Part shown: one piece after another, positions 55,529-64,000 of the stretch | Position numbering within the stretch: position 1 is the first letter of the stretch | Layout: the number at the start of each line of letters is the position of its first letter | Source: Mitsuaria sp. 7 | GTDB taxonomy: Bacteria > Pseudomonadota > Gammaproteobacteria > Burkholderiales > Burkholderiaceae_C | Direction of reading: 5' to 3' | NCBI RefSeq assembly: GCF_001653795.1 | Contig: NZ_CP011514.1 | Coordinates: 1,052,163 to 1,116,162 of the forward strand | DNA length: 64,000 nucleotides | Notes under the pieces: generated by a model | The model's input: the letters and a program-made list of their open reading frames with translations, nothing else | The model's database searches: none | What the model was told of the DNA's origin: nothing | Position numbers and translations under genes: made by a program

Positions 55529-57706
55529 TCAGGGCCTTCCCGCCGTCGTCCTGCCCGGCTGCGCCGGCCCGGTGCCGACCACGGAGCGGTTGAGCGCGCG
55601 CACCACGTACTCCATGAACGCCGGCGTGAAGATCGTCCCGTGGTCTGGAAGGATGCGGGCGTCCACCTCGACCACCCGGGATGCGCCGTCGGGGCAGGCC
55701 TCGGGCGGCGGGCCGACGCGGGTCAGCGCCATGCGGTACCACACGTCACCCCGCGCGGGGCGACCGCTCTCCGGCTGGCGGAAGACGGTGACCGGATTGT
55801 CCGAATACAGCTCGTCGGCATCGCCCTCGGGCACGCGCGGGAATCCGCGCAACACCGTCTGCTCGCCGAGCGGGCTGGGCGGCGGGTCGCGCAGCACCTC
55901 CATGCGCAGCCGGTGCGTCACGAACTCCCCGAAGTTGGCGGCGGTGTACACGTGCTCGGGGAAGGACGCGTGGCGCGCCGCCGTGCTGTCGAAGGTGACG
56001 GCCTGCCCGGCGGGATAGACCTGACGCGTCACGCCGTCCGCTTCGGAGGAGAAGGACAGCAAGGGCACGCCGATCGGATGGCACTGGCGCTCCTGATCGT
56101 GGATGGCGCGGTAGAGCTCGGCGGAGAACGCCGGGTTGACGAGGAGGATCAGGTCGGGCTTGGGCGCCATCACCTTCGGGCTCAATCCGTCGCGCACGGC
56201 GTTGAACACGGCGCGTCCGCCCATGCTGTGACCGGTGACGACGAACACGCTGCGCCGGTCGGCGCGCGGGTCGCTGGTCCGCGCGGCGACGCGTTGCGAG
56301 AGTCCGCTCATCACCTCGCGCAGCAGTGCGCCGTCGGCGCCCAGCCGGTCCGCCGCCTGCAGCCGGTTCCAGAAGGTGGTGACGTTGGCGATCTCTCCGG
56401 GGTACATCCGGCCGGGCCAGCCGACGTACGCGCCGATCACTTGGCGCGCAGGTCGTCCGGACGCGCGCGCCGCCTGCTGCTCCATCGTGTCGACGGCGCT
56501 CATCAGCTTGGCGTAGTCGCAGGCGTAGCTGTCCCCGCTCGCCGCAGAGTGCTGCCACCCGTGCACGAAGACGGAGACGATCGCGCCCGAGGCGGCGTTC
56601 GCGGCCTCGACGGCGCTGAACAGGGCGCGCGTCTGTTCCGGCTTTGCGGCCTCGCCGCGATCGCCGGCTTCGACGAAGTACAGCGGCGGTGCCGTGGCAG
56701 GCAAGCCCTGGCACTCGGCGGCCGCCAGCGGGGTCGGACCGGCGGGGCGCGCCTGGGCGGGCAGTCGCTCGACGACCTGGTCGTTGACCAGCACGCGGCC
56801 GTTGTCGTGATCGAGCTGCCAGCGGATCCGCAGGGGCTGGGTCGGCGTGATGGTGCTCTTCAAGGGCTCAGGCAGCAGGGCGAGCACGCTGCCCTCGGCG
56901 CCGAGCGCGAGCGTGAGTTCGGGCGATCCCTTCGCCGGCGCTTGCGCGGGCGAGGTCGAGAACCGCACCGAGAGCTTCCCGCCGGACAGGCCGATCCGCA
57001 GATCAAGCAGCGTGTCCATCGAGGACAGGGCGCGTCGCAGCCAGCCGCCGGTCGAGGCGTCGCCCGCCTCGGCGGGCTTGAACAGACGATCGCGCTGGGC
57101 GTACGGGATGCCGAAGCGGACGTCGAGATCCATGGTCTGCGCGACCAGCTGCTGCGCGGCGGCCGGGTCCGGCGACTGCGGCAGCAGCGCGGAGCAGGCG
57201 GCGACGGTCTCCGGCGCGACTCGCGCGGACAGCTTCGCGACGAAGGCGTCGTCCCAGTCCACGGCGGTCGGTTCGAGGCGGACCACGCACTGGGCCGGAC
57301 CGAGACCGTGGCGCAGACGGAGGCTCGCGAGGCTGACGCGGGCGCTGGACCGGAACACGTCGATGCAGGCGCCGTCGCTGTCGCCGCGATCCCCGAAGGA
57401 GAGGGGATCGACACGGATGCGGGCTCCAAGTGCGACGGTCCACTGGCCATCGCAACGCTGGCGGATCAGGGCGGTGCTGGTCTCCAGGCGCAGCGGGTTC
57501 GCGAGGAGTGACGGCGGCACGCCGGCCGGCATGCCGCGTGAGTCGATGGCAACGGGCATCGCCGAGCTTGTGCACGTCATCCCGTCCACCGCGCAGAGGG
57601 CGTTGCGCACCTCGCGATGGTTGAGGACCTGCAGCGCCGCGAGGGCGAGCAGGACGACCGCCAGCCCCACCGCGGCCTTCCAGGCCAGGCTTCTTCGACT
57701 CCCCAT
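55529..57706 (-). CDS. Large membrane-anchored alpha/beta hydrolase
   Basis: A 725-residue protein with an N-terminal signal anchor (LAWKAAVGLAVVLLALAALQVL), a Cys-rich beta domain of about 340 residues, and a C-terminal hydrolase. The nucleophile Ser494 is in VTGHSMGGRAVFN, with VFVHGWQH as the oxyanion strand. The architecture is not one I can name; it may be a periplasmic esterase. ATG 57706 is chosen over an upstream arginine-rich extension. Confidence 0.75.
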   Translation of the reverse strand: MGSRRSLAWKAAVGLAVVLLALAALQVLNHREVRNALCAVDGMTCTSSAMPVAIDSRGMPAGVPPSLLANPLRLETSTALIRQRCDGQWTVALGARIRVDPLSFGDRGDSDGACIDVFRSSARVSLASLRLRHGLGPAQCVVRLEPTAVDWDDAFVAKLSARVAPETVAACSALLPQSPDPAAAQQLVAQTMDLDVRFGIPYAQRDRLFKPAEAGDASTGGWLRRALSSMDTLLDLRIGLSGGKLSVRFSTSPAQAPAKGSPELTLALGAEGSVLALLPEPLKSTITPTQPLRIRWQLDHDNGRVLVNDQVVERLPAQARPAGPTPLAAAECQGLPATAPPLYFVEAGDRGEAAKPEQTRALFSAVEAANAASGAIVSVFVHGWQHSAASGDSYACDYAKLMSAVDTMEQQAARASGRPARQVIGAYVGWPGRMYPGEIANVTTFWNRLQAADRLGADGALLREVMSGLSQRVAARTSDPRADRRSVFVVTGHSMGGRAVFNAVRDGLSPKVMAPKPDLILLVNPAFSAELYRAIHDQERQCHPIGVPLLSFSSEADGVTRQVYPAGQAVTFDSTAARHASFPEHVYTAANFGEFVTHRLRMEVLRDPPPSPLGEQTVLRGFPRVPEGDADELYSDNPVTVFRQPESGRPARGDVWYRMALTRVGPPPEACPDGASRVVEVDARILPDHGTIFTPAFMEYVVRALNRSVVGTGPAQPGRTTAGRP

Positions 57707-57806
57707 CGCGCGTCCTCCCGCCCGTCGGCCATTCGACTGCGGGCGACTATGCCGACGCCGCGGCGCGAGGGGCATCCCCAGTGTGAAGGAGGGCGGCGGG
57801 AGCGCG

Positions 57807-58430
57807 CTATGCCCGAAGCGTCCTCAGAGAATTCGGGTGGGACTGACGGGCGGCGGTTGTCGATCGCCGTTGCCGACGCGTGAAGATCCCGACAACGCCC
57901 AGGCCCAGCACGACCAGCGCCGCGCTCGCCGGCTCCGGCACCGCGGCGGCCGTCACATCGAACGTCAGATTCCCCCGCAGCCATTCGCCTTCAGCGACGC
58001 CGGGCGCGAAGTCCTTGTACGCCTCGCTGAACTCCAGCCGCAGCAGACCATCCGCGCCGACGCTCAGCCCGAACGGACTCAGATCGAGCGAGCCGCTGTA
58101 GCTGCCGACCCCGCTGGCGAAGTCCGCGCCGCCCGGTGCGAACGTGACGAGATCCGACCCGCTCGATCCACCGAAGCTGACCTGCATCTCCGACAGCACG
58201 CTGGGCGCGAAGGCATTCAGATCGAGCGACCACGACAGCGAGTTCAGCACCGCGTTCGCGCCGACATCGATGAACCAGACCATGTTGCCGGCTTCGCCCT
58301 GCAGGTTGATGCTCTGCGCGCCGCCGACGTCGATGGCGACGGGTGTCGCCTGCGCGGGGGCGCTCGCGAGGCTCAACAGCGCGGAGGCGGCCATGACGGA
58401 CGCGGCGAGGAGGTGATGGACTCTTTTCAT
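57807..58430 (-). CDS. PEP-CTERM sorting-domain protein
   Basis: A 207-residue exported protein. Signal peptide (LLAASVMAASALLSLASAPAQA), a beta-rich body, and a C-terminal VPEPA motif, hydrophobic stretch and RRQRR, the tripartite signal cut by an exosortase. ATG 58430 lies 11 bases after the pullulanase stop, so the two are co-transcribed. It may sit in the outer envelope or extracellular matrix with the pullulanase. Confidence 0.9.
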   Translation of the reverse strand: MKRVHHLLAASVMAASALLSLASAPAQATPVAIDVGGAQSINLQGEAGNMVWFIDVGANAVLNSLSWSLDLNAFAPSVLSEMQVSFGGSSGSDLVTFAPGGADFASGVGSYSGSLDLSPFGLSVGADGLLRLEFSEAYKDFAPGVAEGEWLRGNLTFDVTAAAVPEPASAALVVLGLGVVGIFTRRQRRSTTAARQSHPNSLRTLRA

Positions 58431-58441
58431 GACGTCGGCTT

Positions 58442-61400
58442 TCAACGGGAGGCGGAAGCAGAGGAGGGGACCACGAACACGACCGCCGTGCGCGCCGGCA
58501 CGTTGAAGCGGCCCGTGGTCCGATCGAAGGTGGCTTGTCGGGCGCGCGCGTCGGCGGCGGTCGGCGCCGTGTGCACCGGATGCAGCGCCAGCGCATGTCC
58601 CGCCAGCGTCGGCAGCGTCAGTTCCCTGGCGGTCTTGTCGACGTTGATCAGGTAGACCAGCTCGTTGAAGTTGGCGCCGGGATAGCCCACGCCATCGAGC
58701 TTCCCGACCAGTACCGTCGCCTCCTGCGCCGAGCCCGTGTTGAGGAAGCTCAACCGCGACTTGATGTCCTCCGCCGTGCGCAGCCGCAGCAGCGTCGAGC
58801 TCTTGCGGATGCGCAGCAGATCGCGGAAGGCATCGCGCGTCCACGCGATGTCCGCCGCGGCCGGCTTGATCAGCGCGTTCGCCAGCAGCGGCTTCGCAGA
58901 CGGCCAGTTGTCCGCGTTGTCGCGCGACGGCGGCAGGCCGACGCCGAAGTTGTTGTCCGCGTAGGTCCAGTCCAGCCGGTTGAACCAGTCCCCGCTGTCG
59001 TAGCTGTTCCGGTCCAGCGACTTGCTGCGCAGCGTGTCCGTGCCCGCATGGAAGTAGGCCACCCCCTGGCTGAACGCATTGATCGCGCTCGCCAGGATCT
59101 GCACGCGCGCGCGGTCCTCGCGGCTCGTGCCCACGGGCAGCCGGAACGCGTTGTTGTCGAACAGGGTCACGTTGTCGTGGTTCTCCACGTAGTTGACGAC
59201 CTCGCCCGGCTCCAGCACCCAGCCCGCCGGGATGCCGCCGACGTCGATCTGCTCCAGCCGCAGCGTGGCATCCCAGCTCGTCTGCATCTGGAAGCTCCGG
59301 ATCGATCCCGCCAGCGCCGCGCGGATACGGTCGGCCTGCCACATCAGCTCGCCGCGCGTCTGGCCGGCGTTGTGGCCGTTGCTGTCGTAGAAGAAGCCGT
59401 TCACGTAGCCTTGGCTGGCGAGCAGCGCCTCGCCGGAATCGCAGCAGCCGCCGCCGCGCACCGCGTCGCGGATCAGCGGATTGAAGCTGCCGATGCCCGA
59501 GCCGTTCAGCGACAGCATCTCCGCCTGCACGAAGCGCGCGCCGTTGGCGACCTCGCCGAAGTTCCAGCCCTCGCCGACGATCTGCACCTCGCGGCCGGCG
59601 GCCTGCTGGACGCGGGCCTTCAGCGCCTCGATGACCGCGCGCGGGTGGTGACCCATGATGTCGAAACGCAGCGAGCTGATGCGGTAGTCCCGCGTCCACG
59701 TGACCGCCGAATCGATCATCAGCTTGGCCATCATGAGGTTCTCGGAGGCCGTGTTCTCGCAGCAGGTCGAGCGCTCGATGCCGCCGGCGGCGTTGTAGCG
59801 GAAGTAGTAGTTGGGCACGACCTTGTCGAGCACCGAGGTGGCGTTCTGCCCCGACGAGGTGGTGTGGTTGAAAACCAGGTCCATGCCCACGCGCAGGCCG
59901 GCGGCGTTGAGCGCCTGCACCATGCGGCGGAACTCGACGACGCGCGCGACCGGATCGTTCGCGTTGCTCGAGTAGCTGCCCTCCGGCGTCGAGAAGTGCT
60001 GCGGGTCGTAGCCCCAGTTGAAGCAGTCGGTGCCGGCCGTGGCGGCCACGGCGGCCTGCTGCGTCTCGCCGTCCGGCGCGCCGGCGGGCGAGGGCGTGAC
60101 GCAGCCCTTCTCGTTGACGGTGGCGAAGTCGAACACCGGCAGCAGGTGCACGTCCGTCAGACCCGCGGCCGCGAGCGCGCTCAGATGGCGCATGCCGTTG
60201 GAGCCGGACTCGGCGAAGGCGAGGTACTTGCCGCGACGCGCGGCGGGCACGGTCGCGTCGTTGATCGAGAAGTCGCGGACGTGCAGCTCGTAGATGCTCA
60301 GGTCCGACGGCGCGGCCACCGTGGCAGGTGGCGCGCCGCCATCCCAGCCCGCGGGCTTGGTCGCGGCGGACTGCAGATCCATCACCACGCTCTGCTGCCC
60401 GCCGAGCGTCACGCCCAGCGAGTACGGATCGGCCACGAGGTTCTTCACCAGCCCTACGCCCTTCACGAAGACCTGGACCTGGTAGCGGTAGGTCGAGCCC
60501 TGCAGGCTGCCGGCCTTGGTGAGGCGCCAGATGCCGGTCGCGGCGTCGCGCGTCATCGGCTCGGTGGTGGTGCGGGTCAGCGTCGAGCCGGCGATCGGCG
60601 TGGTCAGCACGAGGGCCACGTCTTGCGCGGTCGGCGCCCACAGCCTGAAGCTGGTCGAGCCGTTGGCGACGACGGCGCCAAGGTCCGGCACGTCCTTGGC
60701 TGCGGCGTAGAGATCGTCGATCGCACCGGCGATCTGCGCGGTCGTCGCGTTCTGGACGCGGCCCTGCGCGTCCTCCTGCACGAGCACGAGTTGCCGCTGA
60801 TGCAGCGACGGCAGGCGCGCGACATCGGCCGCGCGCACGGTGAAGACCGCGCCGCTGGCCACGTACTTGAAGCGCAGCGCATCGGCCGGCGGCACGGTGC
60901 CGGTGAACGCGTCCAGCGTGATGAAGCCGTCGGCGCCGCCCACCGGCGCGTTGGCCGCGACGGTGATCTGTCCCGTCGCCGAGTGATACAGCCGCACGGT
61001 GCCGGTACCCGGGGCGGAGGCGCTGATGCGCGGCCACTTCACGAGCGTCTTGTTGAGCCACACGGCGCGCGCGTCGGTGCTGGACACCTGGCGCAGGTCC
61101 GGCGTCGCGGTGTAGACCGTCGCGTCGCGTTCCACCAGCCACACGTGCCCGACCTGGTTCTGGATCGTCAGCGCGGAGAACTCGACACGGATGTTGTTGT
61201 CGCGGCCGTCCTTGTCGTTCTCGTTGGGCGGCATGCCGTGGACGATGAACTCCAGGCCCTTGCGGCTCGCGTCGCCCAGCGGGTTGAGCACGGGGATGTC
61301 GAAGACAACCTCGTCCGCACCCGCGGCGTAGCCCGGCATCGCGCTGAAGGCGACGGGCTGGTTCCATTGGTCGATCGTGACGCCGCCGGGCAGCGCCGCG

Positions 61401-62053
61401 GCGTTCAGGCCGCTGCCGTTCCACAGGTGCAGGCCCCAGGCGCTGTAGGCGCCGTCGAAGCGCTTGTAGTGCACCCGCACCGTCGTGATGTCGGGCGTGG
61501 CCAGCAGCAGCGGATTGCCCGGGTAGTTGGTGCCGTCGCCCTGCAGGCGCCAGATCTCGTTGGCGCCGGCTTGAAGCGCCAGGCTCTGGTCCGCGCCGCC
61601 GTTGTCCTTGTTGTCGCCGTTGTGGAAGAGGAAGCCCACGGTGCCGCTCGTCGCGGCCAGCGGCACGTCGTAGTAGACGCCGAAGGCGTCGCTGCCCGCG
61701 GCGTTCCAGCCCTCGTTCCAGTTGGGGCCCTGTGCGGCGCCCCAGGTGTGGATCTGCCAGCCGGCGTGGTTGCCGTCGGCGCGTCGGTAGTGGACGCGCA
61801 GCGAGGTCGCCGGGGTGTCATGTGTTGCCACCGCGGCGGCCTTCGCGCGGGTCGACGGCGGTGTCGAACTCGTCGGCACCTCGGCGATCAGCGCGACGCC
61901 GTTCTCATCGATGGCCGCCGCGTTGGCACCGGCCTTCTGGGCGAGGCTCGCCTCACCACCGCCGCACGCGGCGAGCAGCCCGCACAGGCTGAGCGCCAAG
62001 GCGCCCGCCACCCGCCGCGCCGCGCGCAACCCACCGTCAGCCCATGCCTGCAT
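58442..62053 (-). CDS. pulA: Pullulanase-type alpha-glucan debranching lipoprotein
   Basis: A 1203-residue GH13 enzyme that cleaves alpha-1,6 bonds of pullulan or starch. The lipobox LLAACGGG marks an outer-membrane or surface lipoprotein. Two CBM41/PUD modules follow ([21 protein letters not shown] and [20 protein letters not shown]), then CBM48, then the GH13 barrel: GMDLVFNHT, nucleophile D798 in RFDIMGHH, acid/base E828 in IVGEGWNF, and VENHDN. A divergent TonB receptor suggests a maltodextrin uptake locus. Confidence 0.94.
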   Translation of the reverse strand: MQAWADGGLRAARRVAGALALSLCGLLAACGGGEASLAQKAGANAAAIDENGVALIAEVPTSSTPPSTRAKAAAVATHDTPATSLRVHYRRADGNHAGWQIHTWGAAQGPNWNEGWNAAGSDAFGVYYDVPLAATSGTVGFLFHNGDNKDNGGADQSLALQAGANEIWRLQGDGTNYPGNPLLLATPDITTVRVHYKRFDGAYSAWGLHLWNGSGLNAAALPGGVTIDQWNQPVAFSAMPGYAAGADEVVFDIPVLNPLGDASRKGLEFIVHGMPPNENDKDGRDNNIRVEFSALTIQNQVGHVWLVERDATVYTATPDLRQVSSTDARAVWLNKTLVKWPRISASAPGTGTVRLYHSATGQITVAANAPVGGADGFITLDAFTGTVPPADALRFKYVASGAVFTVRAADVARLPSLHQRQLVLVQEDAQGRVQNATTAQIAGAIDDLYAAAKDVPDLGAVVANGSTSFRLWAPTAQDVALVLTTPIAGSTLTRTTTEPMTRDAATGIWRLTKAGSLQGSTYRYQVQVFVKGVGLVKNLVADPYSLGVTLGGQQSVVMDLQSAATKPAGWDGGAPPATVAAPSDLSIYELHVRDFSINDATVPAARRGKYLAFAESGSNGMRHLSALAAAGLTDVHLLPVFDFATVNEKGCVTPSPAGAPDGETQQAAVAATAGTDCFNWGYDPQHFSTPEGSYSSNANDPVARVVEFRRMVQALNAAGLRVGMDLVFNHTTSSGQNATSVLDKVVPNYYFRYNAAGGIERSTCCENTASENLMMAKLMIDSAVTWTRDYRISSLRFDIMGHHPRAVIEALKARVQQAAGREVQIVGEGWNFGEVANGARFVQAEMLSLNGSGIGSFNPLIRDAVRGGGCCDSGEALLASQGYVNGFFYDSNGHNAGQTRGELMWQADRIRAALAGSIRSFQMQTSWDATLRLEQIDVGGIPAGWVLEPGEVVNYVENHDNVTLFDNNAFRLPVGTSREDRARVQILASAINAFSQGVAYFHAGTDTLRSKSLDRNSYDSGDWFNRLDWTYADNNFGVGLPPSRDNADNWPSAKPLLANALIKPAAADIAWTRDAFRDLLRIRKSSTLLRLRTAEDIKSRLSFLNTGSAQEATVLVGKLDGVGYPGANFNELVYLINVDKTARELTLPTLAGHALALHPVHTAPTAADARARQATFDRTTGRFNVPARTAVVFVVPSSASASR

Positions 62054-62397
62054 GTCCGAGCCCTCCTCAAAAGGTGGCCGGATGCTAAAGAAGTAAAACT
62101 ACATCGTGAGACCGTGAAATCCCGGAGTCGGATTACATGTCGACGGTTCCAGGGACAGAAAACGAGCGACAAGGCGCGCCAAAACCTCCGAGGCCAGCTT
62201 CGACGGCGCCTTGGTCTGTAGTTTTGCTTCATGAATTCGACGACAAGCACGGCGGACCGATCGGCCCATCGTTTTCCCTAGCCGCGTGAATCGGCGAAAA
62301 AGATCGATGGACTGGCGAAAAAGCGGCGCGGACCCCAGAACTATTCTTTTCCCCATCGCGTCACCCCCGAGACGCGTTGAACGAATGGAGCCAGGCA
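62054..62397. promoter_or_regulatory. Divergent control region of pulA and the TonB receptor
   Basis: About 340 bases with no gene. An inverted pair, GAAGTAAAACTACA (62090-62103) and TGTAGTTTTGCTTC (62217-62230), differs at one position after reverse complement. Each core AGTAAAACT is itself a near-dyad, as expected for a LacI- or TetR-type operator. The regulator is not in the window. Confidence 0.45.
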
Positions 62398-64000
62398 ATG
62401 CGGTCTCGACCCAGCAACCCTCTTCACCCGATGGCACTCGCCATCCTTGCCTTGGGCGTGGGAGGTGCCGGTGGCGAGGCGCTCGCGCAGACACAGGCCG
62501 GCAACGCCGACCGCGCCGACAGCGCCAGCAACGCAGACAAGACCGAGAAGTCCGAGAAGGCCGAGAAGGCCGAGAAGGCCGTGGCGCTCGACACCGTGGT
62601 CGTCACCGCCAGCAAGCGCAAGCAGACGCAGCGCGAGGTCGCGGGCACCGTGTCCGTCGTCGACGGCATGGCGCTGGAGAACCGCGGCGCGAAGGACCAG
62701 GAAGACCTGTTCAAGCTGACCCCCGGCGTGCAGGTCAACAAGGGCGATCCCAACCAGGCGGTGCCGACCATCCGCGGCATCGGCACCGCGAGCAGCGGCA
62801 CCTTGCTCGGCATCCAGCAGGCGACGACGGGCTTCTACATCGAGGAAGTGCCGTTCACCGATCCCTTCGGCTTCGTCAGCGGCGCGGACCTCGCGCCCTT
62901 CGACCTGAAGCAGGTCGAGGTGCTGCGCGGTCCGCAGGGCGCAATGTTCGGGTCCGCGTCGCTGGGCGGCGCGGTGAGCTATTCGGTGAACAAGCCCGAC
63001 CTGAAGCACTTCGAGGCCGCAGGACTCGTCGCCGGCGAGACCGTGAAGAACGGCGGCTGGGGCCACACCGTGCGCGCCATGCTGAACGCGCCGCTGCAGA
63101 CGGATGTCGCCGGCCTGCGCATCGTCGCCTTCGACCGGCGCGATCCGGGCTACATCACCAACCTCGGCACCGGCCGGACGGAAGCCAACGAGCTGCACCA
63201 GACCGGCGGCCGCCTCATCGGCAGCTTGCGGCCGACGAAGGACGCGCTGGTCACGGCCATGGTGCTGACGCAGCGCACGAGCAACGACGACACCTTCGCC
63301 GTGTCGCCGGATCCGGAGCGCCTGAGCATCGATACCCACGTGGCGTCACCGCGCAGCAGCCGGTTCACCCTGGGGAACCTGCGCGCGGAATGGACGCTGC
63401 CCAGCGGCCTGGAGCTGACGTCGAACACCGGCTTCCTGGACAAGCAGGGCCAGGGCGTCGCGGATGGCACACGGGCCTTCGGCAAGGTCGGTTCGTTCGT
63501 CGGGCCGTCGCTCCATGTCGGGGCGCTGCCGGACCTGCCCCTGGTGACCTCGCTGCGGCCGGAGACGCGTCGCAGCCTCGCGGCATCGCAGGAACTGCGC
63601 ATCGGCACGACCGGCAGTACCGGCTTCCAGTGGCTGGCCGGCGTCTTCTACCAGCACACGCGCTTCGACGCGCATGCCGTCAACGTCGCGCCGGGCGGCG
63701 CGGCGCTGTGGGGACCGTTCGGCGCGCTGCTGCCCGAGGACGTGTTCGCCACCGTCTACGCCGATGCCAGGACGACGGAACGCGCGGTGTTCGCCGATAC
63801 CGAGATCCCGCTCGGCACGGCGTGGAGCCTGTCTCTGGGAGGGCGCTACTACGACGCGTCGTTGGCCTTCGACGCCGGCACGACCTTCCTCAGCGCGCCC
63901 ACCCGGACCATCGCGAGCCTGTCGGAGAGCGGTTTCACGCCCAAGGCCGCGTTGAAGTACCGCTTCGGCGAGAACCTCGCCTACGTGCTGGCCTCCAAGG
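62398..64000 (+). CDS. TonB-dependent outer-membrane receptor (3' end beyond window)
   Basis: Open from ATG 62398 to the right edge, at least 534 residues. Signal peptide (ALAILALGVGGAGGEALAQ), a KSEKAEKAEKA repeat linker, TonB box-like DTVVVTASKRK, plug domain with PTIRGIG and VEVLRGPQGAMFGSASLGGA, then beta-barrel strands. The plug resembles siderophore or glycan receptors; next to a pullulanase, malto-oligosaccharides are the likely substrate. GGAG lies before the ATG. Confidence 0.9.
   Translation, partial: MRSRPSNPLHPMALAILALGVGGAGGEALAQTQAGNADRADSASNADKTEKSEKAEKAEKAVALDTVVVTASKRKQTQREVAGTVSVVDGMALENRGAKDQEDLFKLTPGVQVNKGDPNQAVPTIRGIGTASSGTLLGIQQATTGFYIEEVPFTDPFGFVSGADLAPFDLKQVEVLRGPQGAMFGSASLGGAVSYSVNKPDLKHFEAAGLVAGETVKNGGWGHTVRAMLNAPLQTDVAGLRIVAFDRRDPGYITNLGTGRTEANELHQTGGRLIGSLRPTKDALVTAMVLTQRTSNDDTFAVSPDPERLSIDTHVASPRSSRFTLGNLRAEWTLPSGLELTSNTGFLDKQGQGVADGTRAFGKVGSFVGPSLHVGALPDLPLVTSLRPETRRSLAASQELRIGTTGSTGFQWLAGVFYQHTRFDAHAVNVAPGGAALWGPFGALLPEDVFATVYADARTTERAVFADTEIPLGTAWSLSLGGRYYDASLAFDAGTTFLSAPTRTIASLSESGFTPKAALKYRFGENLAYVLASK

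Noticed and set aside
58535..62221. 1228-codon plus-strand frame across pulA
   Set aside because: Arg/Val-rich shadow of the pullulanase; no start context or domain.

Overview
The window reads as a chromosomal segment of a high-GC betaproteobacterium of the order Burkholderiales, most likely near Roseateles, Mitsuaria or Rubrivivax. This is inferred from gene content, not from a search. Supporting signs are an elongation factor P with arginine at position 32 next to its rhamnosyltransferase EarP, the order hupB / tRNA-Val / ppiD, a PEP-CTERM sorted protein, a sigma-32-type clpB promoter, and dense coding with many ATGA-type overlaps. No replication origin, rRNA operon, prophage or CRISPR array is visible.

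Layout. 1-5.1 kb: an unrecognised gene cut by the left edge, then kdpD-kdpE (potassium sensing). 5.3-8.9 kb: a small phasin-like protein, a luciferase-like monooxygenase, then a two-gene RNA-repair module (RNA ligase plus HD-phosphoesterase/polynucleotide kinase) behind a structured leader. 8.9-12.3 kb: a minus-strand run with two class I glutamine amidotransferases, a membrane protein and a serine-hydrolase lipoprotein. 12.4-13.5 kb: a Panacea-domain antitoxin overlapping an unrecognised toxin candidate. 13.7-17.3 kb: moaE-crcB and clpB. 17.4-22.4 kb: a DUF599 membrane protein, pirin/LysR divergent pair, gluQ and a two-domain FKBP. 22.5-23.7 kb: a complete IS481-family element inserted in the centre of a palindromic repeat. 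23.8-29.3 kb: mnmH, glnD, map and uppP on the minus strand. 29.6-32.7 kb: TetR regulator, pcm-type methyltransferase and tolC, all on the plus strand. 32.9-43.4 kb: yaaA, a prolyl-4-hydroxylase-like oxygenase, efp and earP, uvrC, pgsA, hupB, tRNA-Val, ppiD, tRNA-His.

43.4-45.0 kb, just downstream of tRNA-His, looks accessory: a membrane protein, an alpha/beta hydrolase interrupted by one in-frame amber codon, and the tail of a Crp/Fnr-type regulator. 45.0-57.7 kb is a stress-flavoured region: lone histidine kinase, Crp/Fnr-type regulator, PRC-barrel protein, DUF892 ferritin-like protein, PHB-depolymerase-type esterase, glycine-zipper stress protein, hemerythrin, large-subunit catalase, an orphan coiled-coil/PAS protein and a large membrane-anchored esterase. 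57.8-64 kb is an alpha-glucan locus: a pullulanase lipoprotein and a PEP-CTERM protein in one transcription unit, divergent from a TonB-dependent receptor cut by the right edge.

The two most interesting systems are the Panacea toxin-antitoxin pair with an unrecognised toxin (12443-13526) and the HD-Pnk/RNA-ligase repair cassette with its roughly 360-base leader (6482-8943). The IS481 insertion inside a palindromic repeat, the 25-base perfect inverted repeat after tolC, and the degraded genes after tRNA-His also deserve a look.
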